A DNA stretch of 24,570 nucleotides, taken from NCBI GenBank assembly GCA_910587025.1, contig CAJUKR010000022.1:1-24570 (forward strand), written 5' to 3'. This DNA is from an uncultured Christensenellaceae bacterium. GTDB lineage: Bacteria > Bacillota > Clostridia > Christensenellales > Pumilibacteraceae. A program made the position numbers and the translations under genes. Below are positions 8,930 through 15,744 of the stretch, one piece after another (the stretch's first letter is position 1; each line of letters starts with the position of its first letter). Below the pieces are notes generated by a model. It worked only from the letters and a program-made list of their open reading frames with translations. It was not told the DNA's origin and searched no databases.

Positions 8930-8969
8930 AAAAATGTGCCGACCGCACGGTCCGTCCGTGCGGTCGGCA
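8930..8969 (-). terminator. Strong intra-operon terminator between substrate gene and sipW-like gene
   Basis: A perfect 14-bp GC-rich stem pairs 8937-8950 with 8956-8969 around a 5-nt loop. On the minus strand it is followed by CATTTTTTG. It lies in the 79-bp gap after the stop of the secreted-protein gene at 8988. It should stop most transcripts before the peptidase gene and so lower peptidase output relative to its substrates. Confidence 0.88.
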
Positions 8970-8987
8970 ATGTATCGTCCTTTTTCG

Positions 8988-9554
8988 TTATGCGGTCTTA
9001 AGATCGAGCGTTACGGTAAGCGTAATACCCGTACGATTCATCTGATCGTTATCCGAAGAATCGAGGATAAGATATAACTTGTCGCCGCTGACGGTGGTAT
9101 ACTCTTTATCCGCATCGTTTGCGCCCTTAACGCGGTCGATAGCTGTACCGTCGACAGAAACAGCCGTCCAGCCGTCCGAAACGATCGCCGCCGCGTCTGC
9201 GGGAGCATTCACGGTTTCATCCGCGCCCGCGACTTTGACGTAGAACGTAAGCGAAGTATCCGACGTAACCGTTATCGTATAATCGGACGTAACAACGAAG
9301 TCGGGCAATATCACTGACTGGATAACCGCGCCCGTCTTTATATCGCCTTTCTGATCATAAGGCACGACGGGATCGAACGCGATATCGGCGGTATCGCCCG
9401 TAAAGCCCACAAGGCTCACCGTACCCGTCGAAGCGCTCGCCTCGAAGCTGTTGTTTCCGCTCGTCCATGCGGCGTACGAAACAGCGGAAACGCCTATGAT
9501 CGCGGCAAGCGCCGCAACAACCAACATCGTGACCGTCATTTTTTTGATTTTCAT
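8988..9554 (-). CDS. SipW-dependent secreted protein (TasA/camelysin-like)
   Basis: The 188-residue protein has a typical SipW-dependent signal: MKIKK, a hydrophobic core, then VSAVSYAAWTSGNN, with cleavage expected around the SYAAW motif. The mature part (about 29-188) is rich in Thr, Ser, Val and Asp and predicted to be beta-strand, as in TasA and camelysin, which form extracellular fibres or surface protein. No catalytic motif is seen. Its close match in signal and early mature region (AxWTxGxNxFxAxxSxG) to the neighbour at 9593-10123 suggests duplication or a shared assembly role. The ATG has AAAGGAG in front. A strong terminator follows the gene. It is secreted and may build a biofilm matrix. 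Fibre formation is inference from family and context. Confidence 0.82.
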   Translation of the reverse strand: MKIKKMTVTMLVVAALAAIIGVSAVSYAAWTSGNNSFEASASTGTVSLVGFTGDTADIAFDPVVPYDQKGDIKTGAVIQSVILPDFVVTSDYTITVTSDTSLTFYVKVAGADETVNAPADAAAIVSDGWTAVSVDGTAIDRVKGANDADKEYTTVSGDKLYLILDSSDNDQMNRTGITLTVTLDLKTA

Positions 9555-9592
9555 AATGAATATCTCCTTTATTTGATTTCGTTTATTTACCG

Positions 9593-10123
9593 TCAGATCA
9601 ATTCGTGCACGCCGTCGTAACCGCTGCCCGGCATACGCTGCACGTTGATCGTCATGAGATTGTCATCGAACACGAATATGTTTATCGTAAGCGCATATAC
9701 CCCGGGCTCCGCCAAAGTAACCGAACCCTCGCTTTCGATCACCCGTTCTTCGGGCACGGCGTTGCCGTAATCGTCGTACGTCCATATCGTCGCTTTGGTA
9801 TTTATTCGTATACCGAGCGTGATCCCGGGACTGAAGGACTTTACGTATATGATCTGATTTGCGGCGGCGATTATGTCGTCCGCAATATTTACGTCTTTTA
9901 TTTTTCCGTTTCCGTCATAGCAGTATATACCGTTTTCGTATTGCGACTTATTGTCCGACGGCTCCGTTTCTTCCGTCCACTCGCCTACGCTTACAGTCGC
10001 ATTGAACGCGTTGTCTCCGCCCGTCCATTTCGCATACGAAACGGAAAACGCCGTCGCCGTTGCGATCACGGCAAGCGCTGCCAGTAAGACTATAATATAT
10101 TTCGATTTAAGCAATACGGACAT
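9593..10123 (-). CDS. SipW-dependent secreted protein, first gene of the operon
   Basis: The 176-residue protein starts MSVLLKSKY and has a hydrophobic core ending in FSVSYAKWTGGDNAF, the same SipW-type processing motif as the next gene. The mature part is acidic at its start (EWTEETEPSDNKSQ) and then beta-rich, with no motif I can assign. It is probably a surface or matrix protein. It could be a minor subunit or anchor partner of the TasA-like protein, in the way TapA accompanies TasA, but sequence alone does not show this. The ribosome site (GAAGG) is weaker than that of the following gene, which fits a less abundant product. It is the first gene after the operon promoter, and a 38-bp gap without a terminator separates it from the next gene. 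Confidence 0.75.
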   Translation of the reverse strand: MSVLLKSKYIIVLLAALAVIATATAFSVSYAKWTGGDNAFNATVSVGEWTEETEPSDNKSQYENGIYCYDGNGKIKDVNIADDIIAAANQIIYVKSFSPGITLGIRINTKATIWTYDDYGNAVPEERVIESEGSVTLAEPGVYALTINIFVFDDNLMTINVQRMPGSGYDGVHELI

Positions 10124-10190
10124 AAAACCTTCGGACTGTTTCGGATATGCGCAAGACGCAATCGCAGAAACAAATATTATATACTATATA

Positions 10191-10218
10191 TTTATACGTC
10201 CGACCCCGCAAAAGTCAA
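10191..10218 (-). promoter_or_regulatory. Promoter of the SipW-substrate operon
   Basis: On the minus strand TTGACT (10213-10218) and TATAAA (10191-10196) are 16 bp apart. A further TATAAT-like stretch lies about 10 bp downstream. The region is AT-rich, and the leader to the first ATG is about 60 nt. Confidence 0.6.
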
Positions 10219-10486
10219 GTATAATCGCCCGAGAAAGCGAATGCTTTACTTTTATTTACCTGCCGCCGTGCCGATCCCACGCCGCAAAACGACAAACGAA
10301 AACCCGACCGCGGTTTAGGGATATAAACATCGATCGGGTTCTGTTTCCTTTCGGATATTACTGCGTTTCGTTTGAACTGTTTTGTTTGAAACGCTTTTGC
10401 GGTTTACCGCATATTATTCTTCGTCGCGCTTTGCGTTATAGTACTTCTCGGGATGCTTCTTTAACCGAAAAATGCCCTCTTTTTGC
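10219..10486. other. Non-coding gap between divergent promoters
   Basis: No supported gene is seen in this stretch. It holds several inverted repeats: AACCCGA/TCGGGTT (about 10304-10340), GCGTTTC (10363-10369) with GAAACGC (10388-10394) followed by TTTT, and the compact hairpin TGCGGTTTACCGCA (10398-10411). They could be terminators of a small RNA or a regulatory leader. I see no clear promoter inside, so none is called. Confidence 0.4.
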
Positions 10487-10515
10487 TTGCAATAAAACGG
10501 CGTTAGTGGTAAAAT
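10487..10515 (+). promoter_or_regulatory. Promoter of the phosphofructokinase gene
   Basis: TTGCAA (10487-10492) and TAAAAT (10510-10515) are 17 bp apart, with TGG just before the -10 box giving an extended -10. The ATG follows about 40 bp later behind AAGGAGAAA. Confidence 0.7.
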
Positions 10516-10552
10516 AATTGTCGGAAAATATTTCTGCACAAGGAGAAACAAT

Positions 10553-11794
10553 ATGAAAAATCTGAAAGGCGCATTGCTTTTCGCTCAGTCGGGCGGCCCT
10601 ACGTCCGTAATCAACTCGAGCGCTTGCGGCGTATTCGAAGAAGCATTCAAGCACGGAGAGATCACTCAGGTACTCGGCGCGGCGCACGGCGTCGTCGGTA
10701 TACTGAACGACGAGCTTTACGATATGGGTAAGGAAGATCCAAAAGAGATCCACCGCCTGCTCGGCACGCCCTCGTCCGCACTCGGTTCTTGCCGCTATAA
10801 GCTCAAGGACTATAAGGACGACGAAACCGACTATCTCAAAATCCTCGAGATATTCAAGAAGCACAACGTCAAATATTTCTTCTACAACGGCGGCAACGAC
10901 TCCATGGATACCTGCAACAAGATCGGCGAGTTCGTAAACGCTCACGGTTACGAATGCAACGTAGTCGGCGTTCCCAAGACCATCGACAACGACCTTTACG
11001 GCATCGACCACTGCCCCGGCTATGCTTCGGCGGCAAAATACATCGCTACCACCTGCATGGAGATCGACCTCGACGCGCGCGTATTCGACAAAGGTATGAT
11101 AACGGTTATCGAGATCATGGGACGTCATGCGGGCTGGCTCACCGCCGCTTCCGCAGTCGCTACGTACGCGGGTCACGGTCCCGACCTCATCTACGTACCC
11201 GAAACCGATTTCGATCTCGACAAGTTCACTGCGGACGTCGAAAGAATTTATAAAGCAAACGGCAAGTGCATAGTAGCCGTAAGCGAAGGCATACACGACA
11301 AGGACGGAAAATTCATCGCCGAATATGCTGCGGCGGACGCAAAAAAAGACGCGTTCGGTCACGTTCAGCTCGGCGGCACGGCGTCCTACCTCGTTTCGTA
11401 TCTCCGTTCGAAGATCGATACCAAGTACAGAGCGATCGAGTTCTCGCTCATGCAGAGATGCGCATCGCACATCGCGTCTAAAGTCGATGTCGAAGAAGCC
11501 TACGCGGAAGGTTGCGCGGCAGTCAAAGCAGCCGTTGCCGGAAAGTCGAACATCATGGTCGGCGTAGTGAGAAAACCCGGCAAGAAGTACGAAACCACGA
11601 TCGAGGAGTTCCCGCTTTCCGAGTGCGCGAACACGGAGAAAAAGCTCCCCGCCGAATTCATCAACGCGGAAGGCAACATGATCACAAAAGATTTCCTCGA
11701 CTATATCACTCCGATCATCGAAGGCGAACACGCACCCGAATTCGAAAACGGTATTCCCCGTTTTGCCGAACTCAAGAAAGTTATCGCGAAATAA
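10553..11794 (+). CDS. pfp: 6-phosphofructokinase, probably pyrophosphate-dependent
   Basis: The 413-residue protein phosphorylates fructose 6-phosphate to fructose 1,6-bisphosphate in glycolysis. Family motifs are SGGPTSVIN (13-21) at the phosphoryl-donor site, GGNDS (113-117), PKTIDNDL (141-148) with catalytic Asp145, and MGRHAGW (189-195). ATP-dependent enzymes have GGDGS and PGTIDND. The Lys in place of that Gly and the non-Gly residue after GGN are the known marks of pyrophosphate users, although canonical ones read GGDDS, so Asn115 is a variation. The length also fits the PPi-type group better than the 320-residue bacterial ATP enzyme. It stands alone with its own promoter and a bidirectional terminator and is the only plus-strand gene seen. 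PPi-dependence is likely but rests on motifs only. Confidence 0.93.
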   Translation: MKNLKGALLFAQSGGPTSVINSSACGVFEEAFKHGEITQVLGAAHGVVGILNDELYDMGKEDPKEIHRLLGTPSSALGSCRYKLKDYKDDETDYLKILEIFKKHNVKYFFYNGGNDSMDTCNKIGEFVNAHGYECNVVGVPKTIDNDLYGIDHCPGYASAAKYIATTCMEIDLDARVFDKGMITVIEIMGRHAGWLTAASAVATYAGHGPDLIYVPETDFDLDKFTADVERIYKANGKCIVAVSEGIHDKDGKFIAEYAAADAKKDAFGHVQLGGTASYLVSYLRSKIDTKYRAIEFSLMQRCASHIASKVDVEEAYAEGCAAVKAAVAGKSNIMVGVVRKPGKKYETTIEEFPLSECANTEKKLPAEFINAEGNMITKDFLDYITPIIEGEHAPEFENGIPRFAELKKVIAK

Positions 11795-11802
11795 AAGCGA
11801 AT

Positions 11803-11839
11803 AAAAAAAGGCGTTACGCATAAGCGTAACGCCTTTTTT
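11803..11839. terminator. Bidirectional rho-independent terminator
   Basis: A perfect 10-bp stem pairs GGCGTTACGC (11810-11819) with GCGTAACGCC (11824-11833) around ATAA. Seven A precede it and six T follow it, so it can end transcription from either side: the phosphofructokinase gene on plus and the XRE gene on minus. Confidence 0.93.
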
Positions 11840-12000
11840 CCGTTTTGATATTTTGTTGCGACAACCCTCGCGAAAATCTTATATACTTTCATGCTCTGCG
11901 ATCCGTGACAAAAATCCGTAACCAACGGATCCGTCTGCCACGGACAAGCCGACGAAAGCAACGTCGTTATCCGTAATATCCGACTTTATGCCGTGCGATT

Positions 12001-12711
12001 TTATCTTTGACGCGACTTCGAATACAAATCACCCGCGCCGCCCACGATTATGCAAAGCCCTCCGCCGCACGCGGGAATGATCCAGAGAGGATGCCACAGA
12101 TCGAGAAACGCGCCGAGGAAAAGATACGCGATAACGCACGACAAAACGATTATGCCGCACAATCCGCCCGTGTACGGGTTTTCGCCTTTTTCGAACTTTG
12201 CCGCAATTTTTTCTTTATCGAAAAATCCGACGACTATCGCTATTATGCCGCACGATGTGCCTCCGCACGCCGCAAGCGTCCAAAACGGATGCCACATACC
12301 CGTAACGAAACCGACGACGAGATAAGCCGTAATGCACAGCGATACCCATATCGAGCACACGAGTCCGCTCAGTTTATCATAGAAGGTTACGGTTTCGCCG
12401 TCATGTCCGTGCGAAAAAATATGCCCTCTTATTTGCTCGGCGATCATTTCCGAAATATCCGTTCTGTTCCCCGACGCGGAATATTCGTAACTCCGCGCTT
12501 CGCCGACATTTCTCTCTCCGCGAAGAAGCTCGTCCACCGTAACGCCGAAAATCCCGGCAAGCGGCACGAGCAGAGCCGTTTCGGGCATGGCCTCGCCCGT
12601 CTCCCATTTCGACACCGCTTTGTTTGTCACGCCGAGGCGATCCGCAAGCTCGGCTTGAGTCATGCCTCTTTCTTTTCTGAGCCGATAAAGAAATTCTCCG
12701 AATCCGTTCAT
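12001..12711 (-). CDS. XRE-family DNA-binding protein with C-terminal membrane domain
   Basis: The 236-residue protein has an N-terminal Cro/CI-type helix-turn-helix (about 6-62): MTQAELADRLGVTNKAVSKWETG, split as MTQAELADRL and GVTNKAVSKW, is diagnostic. A hydrophilic linker (about 65-112) leads to four hydrophobic segments (about 115-138, 142-164, 184-205, 208-228). The membrane part contains two copies of one module: AYLVVGFVTGMWHPFW (129-144) and AYLFLGAFLDLWHPLW (195-210), each followed by a CGG motif. This architecture is common in Clostridia as a membrane-tethered regulator, usually of unknown target. The ATG follows AAAAGGATG. A TTGACA box lies upstream, but I see no good -10 element. 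It is the last host gene before the transposase and phage region. It could also be prophage-linked, but no other immunity genes are visible. Confidence 0.88.
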   Translation of the reverse strand: MNGFGEFLYRLRKERGMTQAELADRLGVTNKAVSKWETGEAMPETALLVPLAGIFGVTVDELLRGERNVGEARSYEYSASGNRTDISEMIAEQIRGHIFSHGHDGETVTFYDKLSGLVCSIWVSLCITAYLVVGFVTGMWHPFWTLAACGGTSCGIIAIVVGFFDKEKIAAKFEKGENPYTGGLCGIIVLSCVIAYLFLGAFLDLWHPLWIIPACGGGLCIIVGGAGDLYSKSRQR

Positions 12712-12904
12712 GTTTCACATCCTTTTCATTTTCATTGTGTGATTTGTCAAGCGTTTTTCAGTAAAAATCTTTAATTTATCGAAAAATTATTTTCAAACGG
12801 CTTTTGGGAGAGCCGAAACAGCCTATCAAGAGCGGTTTATGGGCGATTGTTGCCCTCTCCGCTCGTATAGAATACCATTTTTACGATTGAAAGGCAAGCG
12901 AAAA

Positions 12905-12927
12905 CAGCCCTTTTCGAGAAAAGGGCT
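12905..12927 (-). terminator. Hairpin after the transposase gene
   Basis: AGCCCTTTT (12906-12914) pairs perfectly with AAAAGGGCT (12919-12927) around CGAG. On the minus strand it is followed by GTTTTCG, a weak T-run. It begins about 20 bp after the transposase stop, so it is probably its terminator. Confidence 0.55.
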
Positions 12928-12947
12928 CGCGCCGCGCGGTCTATCCC

Positions 12948-13958
12948 TTATGCCGCTTTCGGTTTTATAAAACGCACTCTGTACTCCCCTCTGTTCTCTT
13001 TCAAGATTTCCAAAAGCTCGGCTCTCTTTTGTCTGGGGGAATACCAAACCCGTTTACCCTCGCTGTTCCTGAGCGACGAATGAGGGCGATCGTTATACCT
13101 GTTCAACCACGCGCCCATCTTTTCCTGCAACTCGTCGAGCGTGTAAAACGTGAGGTGGTTATAAAAAGCCTCTTGGTCGCTCCTATGCGACCTCTCCACC
13201 TTGCCGTTGTGTCTCGGTGTTCGCGGTTTTATCAACTTGTGGCGGATTCGCAGTTTCTCCAAAAGTTTATCCACGATATGTACGGTGCCCTCTTTCGCTA
13301 TCGCTGGCGTGGTAAACTCCGTTCCGTTGTCCGTCTGGATCGTGTGCGGCAAATATCCAAAGTAGGCAATCGCTCGCTTGATAAAATCGACCGTAGACCA
13401 GCCGCTGTGCTCATTATAGGCGTAAATAAAACGCTCCCTCGTCGCCTCGTCGATTATCGTGTATTGATAAAACCTCTCGTAAGCCAACTTGCCCAAATAA
13501 CACTCTTTCGGAACAAATTTAACATCGAGCTGCCATTTCTGCCCCAACATCTCGGGCGTAAAGTACGGCTGTTGCACATACGGCTGTTTTATTTCCTCGT
13601 GAGGACGCAAGCCGTTCTTGACGACAAACCGATATAACCCGTAATACGTCCTGCTGTAAGCGTAACGCTGGCGCAAGATACCCAATGCCTCGGCATAGGT
13701 TATATCAGGATTCTCGGTAAAAATATCGATAATCTGCTTGCGCTCCTCTTTCGTGTGCGCGTTGAAATGCGGCGTATGCGGAACGCATGAGCCGTTTTCG
13801 AGACTTTTCAGGCTGCCGTCGTATTGTGCTTTCCATCGCCACAGACTGCGCTCGGTGCATTTGATTTTGTGAGCTACCCAAAGAATATCATTGCCGTCTA
13901 CAAGCCATAGTTTCAGCGCTCTTTGTTTTTCGATTGGGGTGTATCGCATACCTCGCAT
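12948..13958 (-). CDS. DDE transposase with integrase core (IS481/IS3-like)
   Basis: The 336-residue protein has an N-terminal helix-turn-helix region (about 1-60, KQRALKLWL and CTERSLWRWKAQ). A catalytic rve/RNase-H domain follows (about 135-300). Catalytic carboxylates are visible as Asp in WQLDVKFV, Asp in IQTDNGTEF and Glu in HNGKVERSH, in the right order and spacing for a DDE enzyme. It cuts and joins DNA ends during transposition. It is one intact reading frame, without the frameshift found in many IS3 elements, which favours an IS481-like type. The start ATG has GAGGAGG seven bases before it, and a near-consensus promoter lies just upstream. It sits exactly between host and phage genes and reads in the same direction as the phage operon. 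So it may be a separate insertion sequence or the recombinase of the prophage. Confidence 0.88.
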   Translation of the reverse strand: MRGMRYTPIEKQRALKLWLVDGNDILWVAHKIKCTERSLWRWKAQYDGSLKSLENGSCVPHTPHFNAHTKEERKQIIDIFTENPDITYAEALGILRQRYAYSRTYYGLYRFVVKNGLRPHEEIKQPYVQQPYFTPEMLGQKWQLDVKFVPKECYLGKLAYERFYQYTIIDEATRERFIYAYNEHSGWSTVDFIKRAIAYFGYLPHTIQTDNGTEFTTPAIAKEGTVHIVDKLLEKLRIRHKLIKPRTPRHNGKVERSHRSDQEAFYNHLTFYTLDELQEKMGAWLNRYNDRPHSSLRNSEGKRVWYSPRQKRAELLEILKENRGEYRVRFIKPKAA

Positions 13959-13987
13959 AATTTCGTCCTCCTCTGTTAAGTGAAATC

Positions 13988-14016
13988 ATTATAACACCTT
14001 TCGCAAAAAATTTCAA
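13988..14016 (-). promoter_or_regulatory. Promoter of the transposase gene
   Basis: On the minus strand TTGAAA (14011-14016) and TATAAT (13988-13993) are 17 bp apart. The perfect -10 box is about 30 bp before the ATG, an unusually strong promoter for a transposase. Confidence 0.8.
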
Positions 14017-14113
14017 GTACCCTCGGAGAAAACGAAAACGCTCCCAAAAAAATCAAAAATAAAAACAACCACTCCCCCCTTTACGCGCGCGCATAATTCT
14101 GTCTGTCTGTCAA

Positions 14114-14176
14114 AGAGTAGTAAAAATTGATTTTAGATTTGGATTATGGATTATGATTGATAATTTTTACTACTCT
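14114..14176. repeat. Perfect 15-bp inverted repeat in AT-rich gap
   Basis: AGAGTAGTAAAAATT (14114-14128) recurs as its exact reverse complement at 14162-14176, with 33 bp between. The spacer holds short tandem copies of GGATTATG-like sequence. There is no T-run typical of a terminator. It could be a recombination or replication site, or a structured RNA. Confidence 0.7.
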
Positions 14177-14226
14177 ATTTCTCTTTACCTTTCTATTTAT
14201 CTTTCCCTTTTGATTTAGATTTAGAT

Positions 14227-14308
14227 TTGCATAACTTTGCATTGCATTTGCATACGTTTTGCAATGCACGTTGTTTGCAAATGCAATGCACTTGCATAAT
14301 GTTTGCAT
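14227..14308. repeat. TTGCAT repeat cluster with a second 15-bp inverted repeat
   Basis: TTGCAT occurs six times on the plus strand (14227, 14237, 14242, 14248, 14292, 14303) and once inverted (14281-14286) within 82 bp. TGCATTGCATTTGCA (14238-14252) pairs perfectly with 14276-14290. The density resembles iterons or a multi-copy protein-binding site. It lies just downstream of the phage operon terminator. Confidence 0.7.
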
Positions 14309-14310
14309 AC

Positions 14311-14341
14311 AAAAAAAACAGAGCGAAAAGCCGCCCTGTTT
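14311..14341 (-). terminator. Rho-independent terminator of the phage late operon
   Basis: AAACAGAGCG (14316-14325) and CGCCCTGTTT (14332-14341) form a 10-bp stem with one mismatch and a 6-nt loop. On the minus strand it ends in eight T. It follows the last membrane-protein gene by 15 bp. Confidence 0.88.
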
Positions 14342-14356
14342 CGTTGTGATTTTATA

Positions 14357-15355
14357 TCATTCCGCCGTGTTCTGCGCCGTCATATTCTCGGTTACGACAA
14401 CCGAATTTCCCTCTTTTTCGGGAGCTGTAAAACACTCTGGCGTAGGATAATCTGCGACATATTGTTGAAATTGATGTATGAGGTCTATCTGATCGCTCAT
14501 GTAATTGACCGTATCGTACACGATATTCTCATATCCCATTTTATAGCCCGTAAACCCGTTTAGAATCACGGGCATAAGTTTCAAACAGCAAGCCGCGAAC
14601 GTCGCCCATGTCGGATTGATAACAACGTCCAAAACAATTATGCTCGTCAAAAGCGTTGTAACAGAAATCTTGACAAACTTTACAGCAAACGCCGTTCCCT
14701 TTTTCGCGGTTGGATTTGTGCCGAGCGGTACCCTGCGTCCTGCACCCCTGCCGCGCTTAAAAATCATTTCGGGCGTAAGTCTTATGGGCTTTACCTTGTT
14801 TGCCTTTATGATAGCCTTTCTCTGCGGCTCCGTGAGCTCGGAGATACCCTTTAATGCCTTTTTGCTCATACCGACGTATTTTTCTTGATAAACCTTAAAA
14901 TCAAGCCCCACGTCGGTTATTATAGAGTGTCGCGTACTTTGCAATTCCTCGACGATAAAATGCCTGCAAAATTCAAGCAACCGCCCCTGCTGTTTGTCCG
15001 ATATAATTTGCTTTTTGATTGTGTCGTACTCGCCCAGCGTCTTTTTGTAAGTTTCGCTCTCCTTGCCTGCTCGCATACCTGTGTCAGAAAAATTTATGTA
15101 CATCGAATATGAGCAAAACAGCAAAACGAAAAAAGCGAGACCGAGCTTCGTCCAATCCGCAAACGAGCTAAGCTGTATATCGGTGGTAAATACAACGATA
15201 ACAACAAACACAAGGAACACGCCGACAAAAATGCCCGAATTGTTGATAAAGCCCTTTGCGATCTTGCGCTTGGTGTTGTGCATACCCTCGACGACGTTGC
15301 CCATCGACGGCTTATCGTCTTTCTTGTCGCCTATCGGTTTAATCGGCTCCGCCAT
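14357..15355 (-). CDS. Phage-encoded membrane protein of unknown function, four helices
   Basis: I do not recognise this 332-residue protein. It has a short hydrophilic N-terminus (GDKKDDKPSMGN) and two hydrophobic helices (about 41-58 and 69-90). A long charged central part (about 92-225) includes RGRGAGRRVPLG near its end, and two more helices follow (about 228-270). A soluble tail of about 60 residues closes it. The start ATG has GGAGG in front and overlaps the previous gene by 17 bp, implying coupled translation. It is the last gene of the phage operon, followed by a terminator. A role in lysis, superinfection exclusion or DNA entry would fit a terminal membrane gene, but nothing in the sequence decides this. 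Confidence 0.75.
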   Translation of the reverse strand: MAEPIKPIGDKKDDKPSMGNVVEGMHNTKRKIAKGFINNSGIFVGVFLVFVVIVVFTTDIQLSSFADWTKLGLAFFVLLFCSYSMYINFSDTGMRAGKESETYKKTLGEYDTIKKQIISDKQQGRLLEFCRHFIVEELQSTRHSIITDVGLDFKVYQEKYVGMSKKALKGISELTEPQRKAIIKANKVKPIRLTPEMIFKRGRGAGRRVPLGTNPTAKKGTAFAVKFVKISVTTLLTSIIVLDVVINPTWATFAACCLKLMPVILNGFTGYKMGYENIVYDTVNYMSDQIDLIHQFQQYVADYPTPECFTAPEKEGNSVVVTENMTAQNTAE

Positions 15356-15743
15356 TTCCTGTACCTCCGTCGCCCGAATCCTTGTCGGGCTTATTCTTTA
15401 TACGATCCGCCAGCTTGAATAAAAGAGCACCTATCCCGTTTGAAACCGCCCCGACAATACAGACAAACCGCATTTGATAAATTATGTTTGCAAGCAATAT
15501 CGTGAGCAAGGCAAGTATAGTCCAGACAAGCCACGCCGCAGGGGATTTCAACTTTTCTCGTATAACGCGAATAAACGGCAAGCATGACAGAAACAACAAT
15601 ACGACGGCAATGCCCGATATTGTTGCCCTGTCGCTCGTTGCTATCCACACGGGGAACTGCGACAGCGTGGCGGCGAGAGGTGCGGCGACGCAAAGAACGA
15701 TTGACACCCATTTTATGATGTTGCCTTTCGTCTTGTTTTTCAT
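15339..15743 (-). CDS. Small phage membrane protein, possibly holin-like
   Basis: The 134-residue protein is mostly hydrophobic with four likely helices: about 11-30, 42-61, 68-90 and 92-110. A polar, Gly/Asp-rich C-terminal tail (KPDKDSGDGGTGNGGAD) follows. Size, several helices and a charged tail resemble holins, but holins have little sequence identity to lean on and no lysin gene is adjacent. The ATG follows GGGGGAGG and lies one base after the stop of the upstream gene, and the end overlaps the next gene. The three membrane genes thus look like one translationally linked set. Confidence 0.72.
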   Translation of the reverse strand: MKNKTKGNIIKWVSIVLCVAAPLAATLSQFPVWIATSDRATISGIAVVLLFLSCLPFIRVIREKLKSPAAWLVWTILALLTILLANIIYQMRFVCIVGAVSNGIGALLFKLADRIKNKPDKDSGDGGTGNGGAD

Positions 15744-15744
15744 T

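Larger units (their letters stand above)
12802..14049 (-). mobile_element. Possible insertion sequence around the DDE transposase (ends tentative)
   Basis: TTTTGGGAG (12802-12810) and CTCCCAAAA (14041-14049) form a 9-bp inverted repeat enclosing the transposase gene and its promoter. The 1248-bp span is a normal insertion-sequence size. The repeat is short, does not extend further, and no target duplication is visible beside it, so chance is a real alternative. Confidence 0.3.

Noticed and set aside
10436..11821. 461-codon minus-strand frame opposite the phosphofructokinase gene
   Set aside because: It is the antisense shadow of a well-supported gene; no ribosome site, and composition is that of a mirror frame.
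11879..12026. About 49 open codons on the minus strand after the XRE gene with protein-like composition (VFEVASKIKSHG, VGLSVADGSVGYGF)
   Set aside because: No ATG, GTG or TTG start with a ribosome site was found near its beginning, and the frame is closed by a stop just upstream. It could be a gene remnant, but the evidence is too weak to call one.
14114..14310. CRISPR-like array in the repeat-rich gap
   Set aside because: The repeats are inverted or only 6 bp long with irregular spacing, and no cas gene is near.
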